The position numbers and the translations under genes are program-made. This document shows positions 7,307 to 14,786 of a stretch of DNA of 64,000 nucleotides, piece after piece; within the stretch, counting starts at the first letter, position 1, and every line of letters starts with the position of its first letter. Where the stretch lies: contig CAWDOU010000005.1 of NCBI GenBank assembly GCA_963804055.1, forward strand, positions 372,001 through 436,000, given 5' to 3'. The DNA is from Bog-473 sp963804055 (GTDB lineage Bacteria; Actinomycetota; Acidimicrobiia; Acidimicrobiales; RAAP-2). The notes under the pieces were generated by a model. That model saw only the letters and a list, made by a program, of their open reading frames with translations, made no database searches and was not told the DNA's origin.

Positions 7307-8359
7307 ATGGTGGACTGGGCCCTGGCCCAGCGAGTGGCGGCGGGCGCCCTCATCCTCAAGCCCGCACCGGCCTCCTACCGCTCGAGCAGCCTGCAGGGCC
7401 AGTTCGACGATCTGACGGCACGGGCCGAGGCCCTGGTCAGCGAGGCCACCGGTCTCCACTCGGCGCACGGGGCGGCGCGGGCCAAGGTCACCGATCGTCC
7501 CGGCTGGGCCGCCGCCAACGTGCGGTCGGTCGAGCGGCTGGTCGGTCCCGCCATGGCGGAGCTGCAGCGCAAGCGCGGCACCAGGCTCGGCGGTCCCTCG
7601 CTGGTGGTGGGTCGCGCCGTCGCCGGCACGCAACTCGGTCTCATGCTCGCCTACATGGCCACGCGCGTCCTCGGCCAGTACGACCTGTTGATCAACGACG
7701 AGGCGCCCGAGGACCAGGACCTCGTCTCCTACGTCGGGCCGAACATCGTGGCGGTCGAGGCCCAGTACGGCTTCGAGCCGAGCGAGTTCCGCCTGTGGCT
7801 GGCGTTGCACGAGGTGACCCACCGGCTGCAGTTCACCGCCGTGCCCTGGTTGCGCGATCACTTCGTGGGGCTGGTGAGCGAGCTCCTGGGGCCTCTGTCG
7901 GGTGACCCGGCGCGACTGGCCGAGCTCGTGCGCCGCGCCGTCGAGGAGGTCCGGTCCGGGCGCAACCCCACCCGTGACGGGGGCGTGGTCGCCATGCTCG
8001 CCACGCCCGAGCAGCGGCTGGCTCTGTCGAAGATCTCCGGGATGATGAGCCTGCTGGAGGGCCACGGGGACGTGACCATGGATCGCGCCGGCGCGGCCGA
8101 GGTCCCGGGAGCGGCGCGCTTCTCCCGGGTCCTGCACGAGCGGCGCACCCAGTCCCGTGGGCTGACCCGGCTGATGTCGAAGCTCCTGGGACTCGACGCC
8201 AAGATGCGCCAGTACGCCGAGGGCGAGCGCTTCGTGGAGTCGGTGGAGCTGGCGGGCGGGCCGGCGCTGCTGGCGCGGGTGTGGGAGGGGCCGGACTGGC
8301 TGCCCACGCTGGAGGAGATCCGCGACCCGGCGGCCTGGGTGGCCCGAGCCGGTGGCTGA
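7307..8359 (+). CDS. Zincin-like metalloprotease (Zincin_2 / F420-biosynthesis-associated family)
   Basis: The 350-residue protein has an HExxH zinc-metalloprotease motif in LWLALHEVTHRLQF near residue 165, and LEGHGDVTMDRAG near residue 245 that may supply the third ligand. It matches an actinobacterial family annotated as zinc-dependent metalloprotease or coenzyme F420 biosynthesis-associated protein; real function is not established. No signal peptide is seen, so it is probably cytoplasmic. The ATG at 7307 lacks a clear ribosome site, and the start may be earlier. Its stop lies inside the start of the next gene, an 8-base overlap, as commonly found upstream of tilS in actinomycetes. Confidence 0.8.
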   Translation: MVDWALAQRVAAGALILKPAPASYRSSSLQGQFDDLTARAEALVSEATGLHSAHGAARAKVTDRPGWAAANVRSVERLVGPAMAELQRKRGTRLGGPSLVVGRAVAGTQLGLMLAYMATRVLGQYDLLINDEAPEDQDLVSYVGPNIVAVEAQYGFEPSEFRLWLALHEVTHRLQFTAVPWLRDHFVGLVSELLGPLSGDPARLAELVRRAVEEVRSGRNPTRDGGVVAMLATPEQRLALSKISGMMSLLEGHGDVTMDRAGAAEVPGAARFSRVLHERRTQSRGLTRLMSKLLGLDAKMRQYAEGERFVESVELAGGPALLARVWEGPDWLPTLEEIRDPAAWVARAGG

Positions 8360-9851
8360 GGAAGGCCCCGCCCTTCCCACCACCCTGATCTCCGAGCTGC
8401 TGGGCCGGTGCACCTTCCCCCCGGAGGGTGCACCGCTGGCCTGTGCGGTCTCGGGGGGAGCGGACTCGCTCGCCCTCCTCGTCCTGGCTGCCGCGGCCGG
8501 CTGCGCCGTCACCGCCATCCATGTCGATCACGGCCTCCGTGCCGGGTCCGGAACGGAGGCCGCGGTGGTGTCGGCGGCCGCGGCGCGCCTCGGTGCGCGC
8601 TTCGAGGGCCATCGGGTCTCGGTCCCGCCCGGGCCCAACCTCGAGGCGCGGGCCCGGGCGGCGCGCTTCGCCGTGCTGCCGGCCGGCGTGGCCACCGGGC
8701 ACACCATGGACGACCAGGCCGAGACCATCCTCGTCAACCTCCTGCGCGGCGCGGGAGCCGACGGGCTGGCCGGGATGGCACCCGGGGCCCGGCACCCGAT
8801 CCTCGGCTTGCGCCGGAGCGAGACGCAGGCGCTGTGTGCCGCGGCGGGGCTCCGGCCCGTCTGTGACGAGAGCAACGACGACCCCGCCTTCGTCCGCAAT
8901 CGCGTCCGCCACGAGCTCTTGCCGCTGTGCGCGCAGGTGGCGGGCCGCGATCCCGTCCCGGTGCTGGCCCGGCAGGCCGGCGTGCTGCGCGACGAGGTGG
9001 CCCTGCTCGACACCCTGGCGACCGAGCTGCTGCCCGACCCCGCCGACGCCCGGGCCGTGGCGGCCGCCCCGCTCCCGCTGGCCCGTCGCGCGCTGCGGCG
9101 CTGGCTGCGCGAGAACGGGGATGGCGAGCACCCGCCGTCGTTGGCCGAGGTCGGTCGCACGCTGGCCGTCGCCGCGGGCACCGCGGTGGGGACGGAGCTG
9201 TCCGGAGGGCGGCGGGTGCGCCGGACCGGCGGCCGCCTCCGGGTCGAACCGGCGCGACGCTCCGGTAATGTCACGCCGGTGACCCACGACGAGTCCGGAG
9301 CGGGCGTCCCGTCGTGGGCTGCGGCCGATGTCGGCCCCGTGCTGGTCGATGCCGAGCGCCTGGCGGCGCGGGTGGCCGAGCTCGGCGCGCAGATCACCGA
9401 GGACTACGCGGGGGAGCCACCGTTGCTGGTCGCCGTCCTCAAGGGAGCCATGCTCTTCATGAGCGACCTGTGCCGGGCCATCGCGCTGCCGGTCGACGTC
9501 GACTTCATGGCCGTGTCCTCCTACGGCAGCGCCACCAAGACCTCCGGCGTGGTGCGCATCGTCAAGGACCTCGACTCCGAGCTCGAAGGGCGCCATGTCC
9601 TGGTGGTGGAGGACATCATCGACAGCGGCCTGACGCTGAACTACCTGCGGCGCTACCTCAACGCCCGCCAGCCCAAGAGTGTCGAGATCTGCGCGCTCCT
9701 GGTGAAGGAGGGCGAGCAGCGGGTCGATCTGGACCTGCGCTACATCGGGTTCACCATCCCGCCCGAGTTCGTCGTCGGCTACGGGCTCGATGTGTCCGAG
9801 CGCTACCGCAACCTGCGGGGGGTCCACCGCTACAAGGGAGCTGAAACGTGA
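8352..9851 (+). CDS. tilS-hpt: tRNA(Ile)-lysidine synthase TilS fused to hypoxanthine phosphoribosyltransferase Hpt
   Basis: One 499-residue frame holds two enzymes. Residues about 25-310 are TilS: the ATP-binding PP-loop CAVSGGADSLALL, HVDHGLR and GHTMDDQAETILVNLLRGAG; it makes lysidine-34 in tRNA-Ile(CAU). Residues about 320-495 are Hpt: LKGAMLFMSDL, SSYGSATKTSG and the PRPP loop VVEDIIDSGLTL, which salvages hypoxanthine and guanine. No stop separates the halves, but an in-frame GTG at 9279 could restart translation and give a separate Hpt. A comparable TilS/HprT fusion is known in Listeria. The GTG start at 8352 overlaps the upstream stop. The 3' end overlaps folE as GTGA. Confidence 0.9.
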   Translation: MAEEGPALPTTLISELLGRCTFPPEGAPLACAVSGGADSLALLVLAAAAGCAVTAIHVDHGLRAGSGTEAAVVSAAAARLGARFEGHRVSVPPGPNLEARARAARFAVLPAGVATGHTMDDQAETILVNLLRGAGADGLAGMAPGARHPILGLRRSETQALCAAAGLRPVCDESNDDPAFVRNRVRHELLPLCAQVAGRDPVPVLARQAGVLRDEVALLDTLATELLPDPADARAVAAAPLPLARRALRRWLRENGDGEHPPSLAEVGRTLAVAAGTAVGTELSGGRRVRRTGGRLRVEPARRSGNVTPVTHDESGAGVPSWAAADVGPVLVDAERLAARVAELGAQITEDYAGEPPLLVAVLKGAMLFMSDLCRAIALPVDVDFMAVSSYGSATKTSGVVRIVKDLDSELEGRHVLVVEDIIDSGLTLNYLRRYLNARQPKSVEICALLVKEGEQRVDLDLRYIGFTIPPEFVVGYGLDVSERYRNLRGVHRYKGAET

Positions 9852-10417
9852 GCGTCGACGTCGAACGGGTCAAGGCCGCGGTGTCCGAGATCCTCCTCGC
9901 CATCGGGGAGGACCCCGAACGGGACGGCCTGGTCGCGACGCCCGAGCGCGTGGCCTCAATGTACGAGGAGCTGTTCTCGGGCCTGCACGACGACCCGGCC
10001 CGCCACCTGGAGGTCACCTTCGCGGCCGAGCACGACGAAATGGTCATGGTGCGGGACATCCCGTTCGCGTCGCTCTGCGAGCACCACCTCGTGCCCTTCC
10101 TGGGCAAGGCGCACGTGGCGTACATCCCCGCTGAGGACGGCCGCATCACGGGACTGTCGAAGCTGGCCCGCCTCGTCGACGGCTTCGCCCGCCGCCTGCA
10201 GGTGCAGGAACGCATGACGACACAGATCGCCGACGCCATCGCGTCGGTGCTCTCGCCCCGCGGCGTGCTCGTCGTCATTGAGGCCGAACACCTCTGCATG
10301 TCGATGCGGGGCGTGAAGAAGCCGGGCACGGTCACGGTCACTTCGTCGGTGCGGGGGCTCTTCCGCTCCGACGTCGCCACGCGGGCCGAGGCCATGCAAT
10401 TCATCCGGGGACACTGA
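9848..10417 (+). CDS. folE: GTP cyclohydrolase I
   Basis: The 189-residue enzyme converts GTP to 7,8-dihydroneopterin triphosphate, the first step of folate synthesis. Seen motifs are SLCEHHLVPFLGKAHVAYIP, which contains the zinc Cys and His ligands, GLSKLARLVDGFARRLQVQERMT, and IEAEHLCMSMRGVKKPG with the second zinc Cys. Length is normal for the bacterial type IA enzyme. The GTG start overlaps the tilS-hpt stop by four bases. In many actinomycetes ftsH lies between hpt and folE; here it is missing. Confidence 0.96.
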   Translation: MSVDVERVKAAVSEILLAIGEDPERDGLVATPERVASMYEELFSGLHDDPARHLEVTFAAEHDEMVMVRDIPFASLCEHHLVPFLGKAHVAYIPAEDGRITGLSKLARLVDGFARRLQVQERMTTQIADAIASVLSPRGVLVVIEAEHLCMSMRGVKKPGTVTVTSSVRGLFRSDVATRAEAMQFIRGH

Positions 10418-10422
10418 GCGCG

Positions 10423-11259
10423 GTGCGACAGGGCGCACGCCGGCCCCTGGTGATGGGCGTGCTCAACGTGACGCCCGACTCCTTCTCCGACGGCGGGCTC
10501 TACGCCACCGTGGACGGCGCCGTCGCCCGCGGACTCGAGCTGATGGCGGCCGGGGCCGACGTGGTCGACGTGGGTGGGGAGTCGTCTCGTCCCGGGGCCG
10601 AGCCCGTGCCCGTCGGGGTCGAGCTGGAGCGGGTCGTCCCGGTCGTGGCGGCCCTGTCGGCGGCGGCGGCGGACCGGCCCGGATCGCCCGTGCGGGTGTC
10701 GGTGGACACGGTGAAGCCGGAGGTGGCCACGGCGGCCCTGTCGGCGGGGGCGAGTCTGCTGAACGACATCTCGGCCTCCTTGTTCGAGGTGGCGGCGGCG
10801 GCAGGCGCCGGCTGGGTGGCCATGCACATGCGGGGACGACCGCGCACCATGCAGGACGACCCCCGCTACGGGGACGTGGTCGGCGAGGTGCGCGCCTTCC
10901 TCCGGCAGCGCGCCGAGCTGGCGCGTCGGGTCGGGGTGGGCGAAGTCTGGGTCGACCCGGGCATCGGGTTCGGGAAGACGCCGGCCCACAACCTGTCGCT
11001 CCTGCGCCACCTCGGGGACCTGGTGGAGGACGCCGCCGGGGCCGGGTGCGCCGGGGTCCTGGTCGGGACGAGCCGCAAGCGCTTCCTCGGGGTCCTCGCC
11101 GCCGACCCGGGATCCGGGGTCCCGGCGCCGGTGGCCGACCGGGCGGAGGGATCGCTGGCCACGGAGGCCGCAGCCCTGGTGGCGGGCGCGGGCATGGTGC
11201 GGGTCCACGACGTGGCGGCCACGGTCCAGATGGCGCGGCTGTATGGTCCTGCCGCATGA
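10423..11259 (+). CDS. folP: Dihydropteroate synthase
   Basis: The 278-residue TIM-barrel enzyme joins p-aminobenzoate to dihydropterin pyrophosphate. Signature segments are VMGVLNVTPDSFSDGG at the N-terminus, DVGGESSRPGAEPV, DTVKPEV, LLNDIS and the C-terminal region RVHDVAA. A GTG start at 10423, five bases after the folE stop, places the first motif at the usual distance. The stop overlaps the next ATG as ATGA, so translation is probably coupled to the phosphatase-like gene. This enzyme is the sulfonamide target in relatives. Confidence 0.95.
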   Translation: MRQGARRPLVMGVLNVTPDSFSDGGLYATVDGAVARGLELMAAGADVVDVGGESSRPGAEPVPVGVELERVVPVVAALSAAAADRPGSPVRVSVDTVKPEVATAALSAGASLLNDISASLFEVAAAAGAGWVAMHMRGRPRTMQDDPRYGDVVGEVRAFLRQRAELARRVGVGEVWVDPGIGFGKTPAHNLSLLRHLGDLVEDAAGAGCAGVLVGTSRKRFLGVLAADPGSGVPAPVADRAEGSLATEAAALVAGAGMVRVHDVAATVQMARLYGPAA

Positions 11260-11771
11260 AGGGCAAGTGGGCCGCCGGCATTCCGCCGCGCAACTTCACC
11301 TGGGTGATCACCGACCACCTGGCCGTCAGCGAGCGGCCGGGCGGGTTCTCCGTGAACCACCGCCGGGTGCGGCGCCAGGAGGAGATCATCTGGCTGCGGG
11401 TCCAGGGGTTCGGGCGGATCATCTCGTTGCTGTCGTCCCCGCACAACCTGTCGGCCTACGACGACGAGGGCCTGGCCTGGGCGCACTATCCGCTGGAGCG
11501 GACCGGCGACCCGCGGCCGGTGCTGGCGGCCTGCTACAAGGACATCGACGACTCGCTGGCCGCCGGCCTCCGGATCCTCGTGCACCAGGACGAATTGGGC
11601 GACCGGGTCATGGGCGTCCTGGCCGGGTACCTGGTCTGGTCGGAGCGGATCGCCAACCAGCCGCAGGCCGTGGCGCTGGTCGAGCACGTCGTGGGGCACG
11701 CCATGGGCGAGCCCGGCCGCGAGCTGCTCTCCGAGCTGGAAGGCATGCCCACGCGCGGACAGGCGCGGTGA
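11256..11771 (+). CDS. Dual-specificity-phosphatase-like protein lacking the catalytic Cys (pseudophosphatase)
   Basis: The 171-residue protein has the shape of a small tyrosine/dual-specificity phosphatase: RIISLLSSPHNLSAYDDEGLA, then HYPLE, a helix with CYKDIDDSLAAG, and a P-loop-like ILVHQDELGDRVMGVLAGYLVW. In active members the loop is HC-x5-R; here it is HQ-x5-R, so the nucleophilic Cys is Gln and the loop Gly is also changed. This implies a binding rather than catalytic role. It sits between folP and folB, overlapping both by four bases, so it is co-translated with folate enzymes. The family call is by pattern only. Confidence 0.6.
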   Translation: MKGKWAAGIPPRNFTWVITDHLAVSERPGGFSVNHRRVRRQEEIIWLRVQGFGRIISLLSSPHNLSAYDDEGLAWAHYPLERTGDPRPVLAACYKDIDDSLAAGLRILVHQDELGDRVMGVLAGYLVWSERIANQPQAVALVEHVVGHAMGEPGRELLSELEGMPTRGQAR

Positions 11772-12130
11772 GCGACCGCATCGAGATCCGCGATCTGCGG
11801 GTCACGGGGACCCACGGGGTGCTGCCCGAGGAGCGGGACCGGGCCCAGCCGTTCTCGGTCGACATCGTGGCCTGGGTCGACATGGAGGCGGCGCAGCAGA
11901 GCGACGACCTGGCCGACACGGTCGACTACGGCGCGCTGGCCCACGCCGCGGCCGAGGTGGTGGGCGGCCGTTCCTATCGCCTGCTCGAAGCCCTGGGCGG
12001 GCGGCTGGCCAGCGCGTTGTTGATCCTCGACCCCCGGCTCGAGGCGGTCGAGGTGACCGTGCGCAAGCTCCGGCCGCCGCTGGCCCTCGACGTGGGCTCG
12101 ACCGGGGTCAAGGTGCGGCGCGCCCGCTGA
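11768..12130 (+). CDS. folB: Dihydroneopterin aldolase
   Basis: The 120-residue protein has the T-fold pattern of FolB: RIEIRDLRVTGTHGVLPEERDRAQPFSVDI with the conserved GxHGVxxxEr, DTVDYGALAHAA, and YRLLEALGGRLASALL containing the catalytic-region LE motif. It cleaves dihydroneopterin to 6-hydroxymethyl-dihydropterin. The GTG start overlaps the upstream stop by four bases and the stop shares one base with the folK start, so folP to folK are read as one tight unit. Confidence 0.94.
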   Translation: MSDRIEIRDLRVTGTHGVLPEERDRAQPFSVDIVAWVDMEAAQQSDDLADTVDYGALAHAAAEVVGGRSYRLLEALGGRLASALLILDPRLEAVEVTVRKLRPPLALDVGSTGVKVRRAR

Positions 12131-12612
12131 TGACGGCGGTGGCACCGCCCCCGTGGCGTGCCTTCATCGGGCTGGGATCGAACCTGGGCGATCGCCGGGC
12201 CCTGCTGCGCCGGGCGGTCGAGGGGCTCCGCGCGGGCGGCGACGTCGTGGGCGTCTCGCCCCTCTACGAGACCGAGCCCGTGGGTGGTCCCGACGGGCAG
12301 GGCCCGTACCTGAACCTCGTGGTGGAGCTGGCCACCGCCGATCCTCCCCGTGCCCTGCTCGAACGCTGCCGCGCCCTGGAGTCGGCCGCCGGGCGGGTGC
12401 GCACCGTCCGTTGGGGCCCGCGCACCCTGGACGCCGACGTGCTGTGGGAGGAGGGGTGGACGCTGGACGAGGAGGACCTGACCGTCCCGCACCCCCGGCT
12501 GTGGGAGCGGCGCTTCGTGGTGCGGCCCCTGGCCGACCTGGCACCCGACCTCGTGACAGCGGACCAGCTCAGGGCCTCTGGTGGGGAGGTCGTCGCTGTG
12601 GGTAGTCTGTAG
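12130..12612 (+). CDS. folK: 2-amino-4-hydroxy-6-hydroxymethyldihydropteridine diphosphokinase
   Basis: The 160-residue enzyme transfers pyrophosphate from ATP to hydroxymethyl-dihydropterin, supplying FolP. It shows FIGLGSNLGDRRALL, VSPLYETEPVGGPDGQGPYLNLVVEL, the RWGPRTLDADVLW segment (family R.GPRtlDiDil) and VPHPRLWERRFVVRPLADLAP. All expected catalytic Asp and Arg positions are present. It closes the folE-folP-x-folB-folK run. The stop lies within an 11-base repeat that recurs 26 bases later. Confidence 0.95.
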   Translation: MTAVAPPPWRAFIGLGSNLGDRRALLRRAVEGLRAGGDVVGVSPLYETEPVGGPDGQGPYLNLVVELATADPPRALLERCRALESAAGRVRTVRWGPRTLDADVLWEEGWTLDEEDLTVPHPRLWERRFVVRPLADLAPDLVTADQLRASGGEVVAVGSL

Positions 12613-12641
12613 GCGTCGTTATCTTCGATCGTCTGTAGGCG
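12605..12641. repeat. Direct repeat GTCTGTAGGCG, two copies, with possible internal promoter
   Basis: GTCTGTAGGCG occurs at 12605-12615 (overlapping the folK stop) and 12631-12641. Between them, TATCTT at 12620-12625 could act as a -10 box for the DUF2520-panC unit. Whether the repeat binds a regulator is unknown. Confidence 0.35.
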
Positions 12642-12681
12642 AACGGCACCCGCGAGGGGCTGGAACGCCGAAGGAGGTCAG

Positions 12682-13437
12682 ATGCACTCCATCCGGATCA
12701 TCGGTCCCGGTCGGGCCGGCACGTCCCTGGCCGCTGCGCTCTCGGCGCGCGGCTGGGAGTTCGCCGGCTTCCTCGGGCGCCACGACGAGCTGGCGCGCGC
12801 CGCCGAAGGCGTCGACCTGCTCGTGATCGCCACCCCCGACGACACCGTGGCCGAGGTCGCGGCCGCCGTCGCGCCGTCGCCGGGCACCACCGTGGCCCAC
12901 CTGTCGGGGTCGCTCGGGCTCGACGCCCTGGCGCCGCACGCGCGCCGTGCCGCCGTGCACCCCCTGGTGCCGCTGCCCAACGGCGAGGTGGGAGCCGCCC
13001 GTCTCGGCTCCGGCGTCACCTTCGCCGTGGCCGGGGATCCGCTTGCCCGCGCCGTGGTCGCCAGCCTGGGCGGCCGCGTGGTCGAGGTGGCCGACGGGGA
13101 CCGGGCGGCCTACCACGCGGCCGCCTGCATCGCGGCCAACCATGTGGTGGCCCTGCTCGGCCAGGTCGAGCGCGTGGCCGGCGCGGTCGGGCTGGACCTC
13201 GAGTCGTTCCTCCCCCTCACCCGGGCCGCCGTCGACGACGTGGCGGCCCTGGGCGCCGGCCCGGCGCTGACCGGCCCGGCCCGCCGCGGGGACTGGGCCA
13301 CGCTCAGCCGCCACCTCGATGCCCTGCCCGAGTCCGAGCGGCCCGGCTACCAGGCCGGGGCCGCGCTGGCCACCCGCCTGGCCCACGAGGACGCCGCCGT
13401 GGCCACCAGCGCGCCGGCCGAGCCGGCGGCGGTGTAG
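12682..13437 (+). CDS. Rossmann-like / DUF2520 protein
   Basis: The 251-residue protein begins with the dinucleotide-fold HSIRIIGPGRAGTSLAAAL and continues as an F420-dependent-NADP-reductase-like Rossmann domain, then an all-helical DUF2520-like domain with AAYHAAACIAANHVVALLG and GPALTGPARRGDW. Members often sit beside panC and are suspected oxidoreductases related to ketopantoate or prephenate-type dehydrogenases. The true reaction is unknown. A strong AAGGAGGTCAG ribosome site stands before the ATG. With panC 10 bases after its stop, a role in the pantothenate branch, for example as a ketopantoate-reductase-like step, is possible but unproven. Confidence 0.82.
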   Translation: MHSIRIIGPGRAGTSLAAALSARGWEFAGFLGRHDELARAAEGVDLLVIATPDDTVAEVAAAVAPSPGTTVAHLSGSLGLDALAPHARRAAVHPLVPLPNGEVGAARLGSGVTFAVAGDPLARAVVASLGGRVVEVADGDRAAYHAAACIAANHVVALLGQVERVAGAVGLDLESFLPLTRAAVDDVAALGAGPALTGPARRGDWATLSRHLDALPESERPGYQAGAALATRLAHEDAAVATSAPAEPAAV

Positions 13438-13447
13438 GGGCGTCACG

Positions 13448-14389
13448 GTGGAGGTCGTCGAGTCCGCCGCCGCCTGCCGCGCCGTCCTGGACGGGGCCCG
13501 CGCCGCGGGCGGGGTGGTCGGGTTGGTCCCGACCATGGGCGCGCTGCACGACGGGCACACGTCGCTGCTCACCCGGGCCCGGGCCGAGTGCGACGCGGTG
13601 GCGGTGAGCATCTTCGTGAACCCGTTGCAGTTCGGTGACCCCGAGGACATCGCGCACTACCCGCGCACCCTCGAACGCGACCTGGCGGTGTGCGCCGAGG
13701 CCGGCGCCGACGTCGTGTTCGTACCGAGTGTGCCCGAGATGTACCCGTCGTGGCCCGACACGCCGTCGACGACGGTCTCGGTGCGCGGCGTCAGCGAGGG
13801 CTGGGAGGGTGCGTCCCGGCCCGGCCACTTCGACGGCGTGGCCACGGTCGTGGCGAAGCTGTTCACCATCGCCGGCCCCTGCCGGGCCTACTTCGGGCTG
13901 AAGGACTTCCAGCAGCTGGCCGTCGTGCGGCGCATGGCGTATGAGCTGTCGCTGCCGGTCGAGGTGGTGGGGTGCCCCATTGTGCGCGAGGCGGACGGCC
14001 TCGCGCTCTCCAGCCGCAACGTCCGGCTGTCACCGGCCGAACGGCAGGCCGCCACCGTGCTGTCGCGGGCGCTGGCCGCCGGACGCGCCGCCCTGGCCGG
14101 CGGCGAGCGTTCGGGTGCCGCCGTCACGGCGGCCATGCGTGCCGTGGCGGCCGCCGAGCCGCTGGTGGCCCTCGACTACGCAGCCCTGGTCGATGCCGAC
14201 ACGCTCGACGAGGTCGCGACCGCCGCTCCGGGGGACCGGGCGTCGCTCCGCCTGCTGATCGCGGCACAGGTGGGCCCCGTGCGCCTGATCGACAACTGCG
14301 ACACCCACGTCACCGACGCCACAGCCGATGCTGTCCGCACCGTCCCCGACACCACGGGGGCGGCGCGCCAACTCGAAAGGATCGGGTGA
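13448..14389 (+). CDS. panC: Pantothenate synthetase
   Basis: The 313-residue enzyme ligates pantoate and beta-alanine using ATP. It has VPTMGALHDGHTSLLTRAR (the HxGH of this nucleotidyltransferase fold), VSIFVNPLQFG, RPGHFDGVATVVAKLF, YFGLKDFQQLAVVRRM and the KMSKS-like ALSSRNVRLSP. A longer frame opens at 13319 but runs into the upstream gene; the GTG at 13448 is the natural start. panD follows four bases after the stop. Confidence 0.95.
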   Translation: MEVVESAAACRAVLDGARAAGGVVGLVPTMGALHDGHTSLLTRARAECDAVAVSIFVNPLQFGDPEDIAHYPRTLERDLAVCAEAGADVVFVPSVPEMYPSWPDTPSTTVSVRGVSEGWEGASRPGHFDGVATVVAKLFTIAGPCRAYFGLKDFQQLAVVRRMAYELSLPVEVVGCPIVREADGLALSSRNVRLSPAERQAATVLSRALAAGRAALAGGERSGAAVTAAMRAVAAAEPLVALDYAALVDADTLDEVATAAPGDRASLRLLIAAQVGPVRLIDNCDTHVTDATADAVRTVPDTTGAARQLERIG

Positions 14390-14393
14390 GCCG

Positions 14394-14786
14394 ATGCGCC
14401 GCCGCATGATGAAGTCCAAGATCCACCGGGCCACCGTGACCGGGGCCGACCTGCACTACGTCGGCTCGGTGTCGATCGACACCGAGCTGCTGGCGCTGGC
14501 GGACATCCTTCCCTATGAGCAGGTGACCGTCCTCGACATCGACAACGGCGCGCGCTTCGAGACCTACGCCATCGAAGGGGAGCGGGGCCAGGTCTGCTTG
14601 AACGGCGCCGCGGCGCGGCTGGTGCAGCCGGGCGACAAGGTGATCATCATCACGTACGCCGACTACGAGCGGGCCGAGCTCGAGAGCTACGTGCCCCGCG
14701 TCGTGCACGTCGACGGGCGCAACCGGGTGATCGACGAGGTGTCGGCCCACCTCGATGCCGAGCTCACGCTGACCGAACCGGCGTGA
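14394..14786 (+). CDS. panD: Aspartate 1-decarboxylase proenzyme
   Basis: The 130-residue pyruvoyl enzyme makes beta-alanine for PanC. KSKIHRATVTGADLHYVGS ends in Gly24-Ser25, the self-cleavage site where the Ser becomes pyruvoyl, and NGAAARLVQPGDKVIIITYA is the usual C-terminal part. The ATG at 14394 puts the cleavage site at the standard position; an upstream extension is not needed. The stop overlaps the nadB GTG as GTGA, coupling pantothenate to NAD synthesis. Confidence 0.95.
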   Translation: MRRRMMKSKIHRATVTGADLHYVGSVSIDTELLALADILPYEQVTVLDIDNGARFETYAIEGERGQVCLNGAAARLVQPGDKVIIITYADYERAELESYVPRVVHVDGRNRVIDEVSAHLDAELTLTEPA

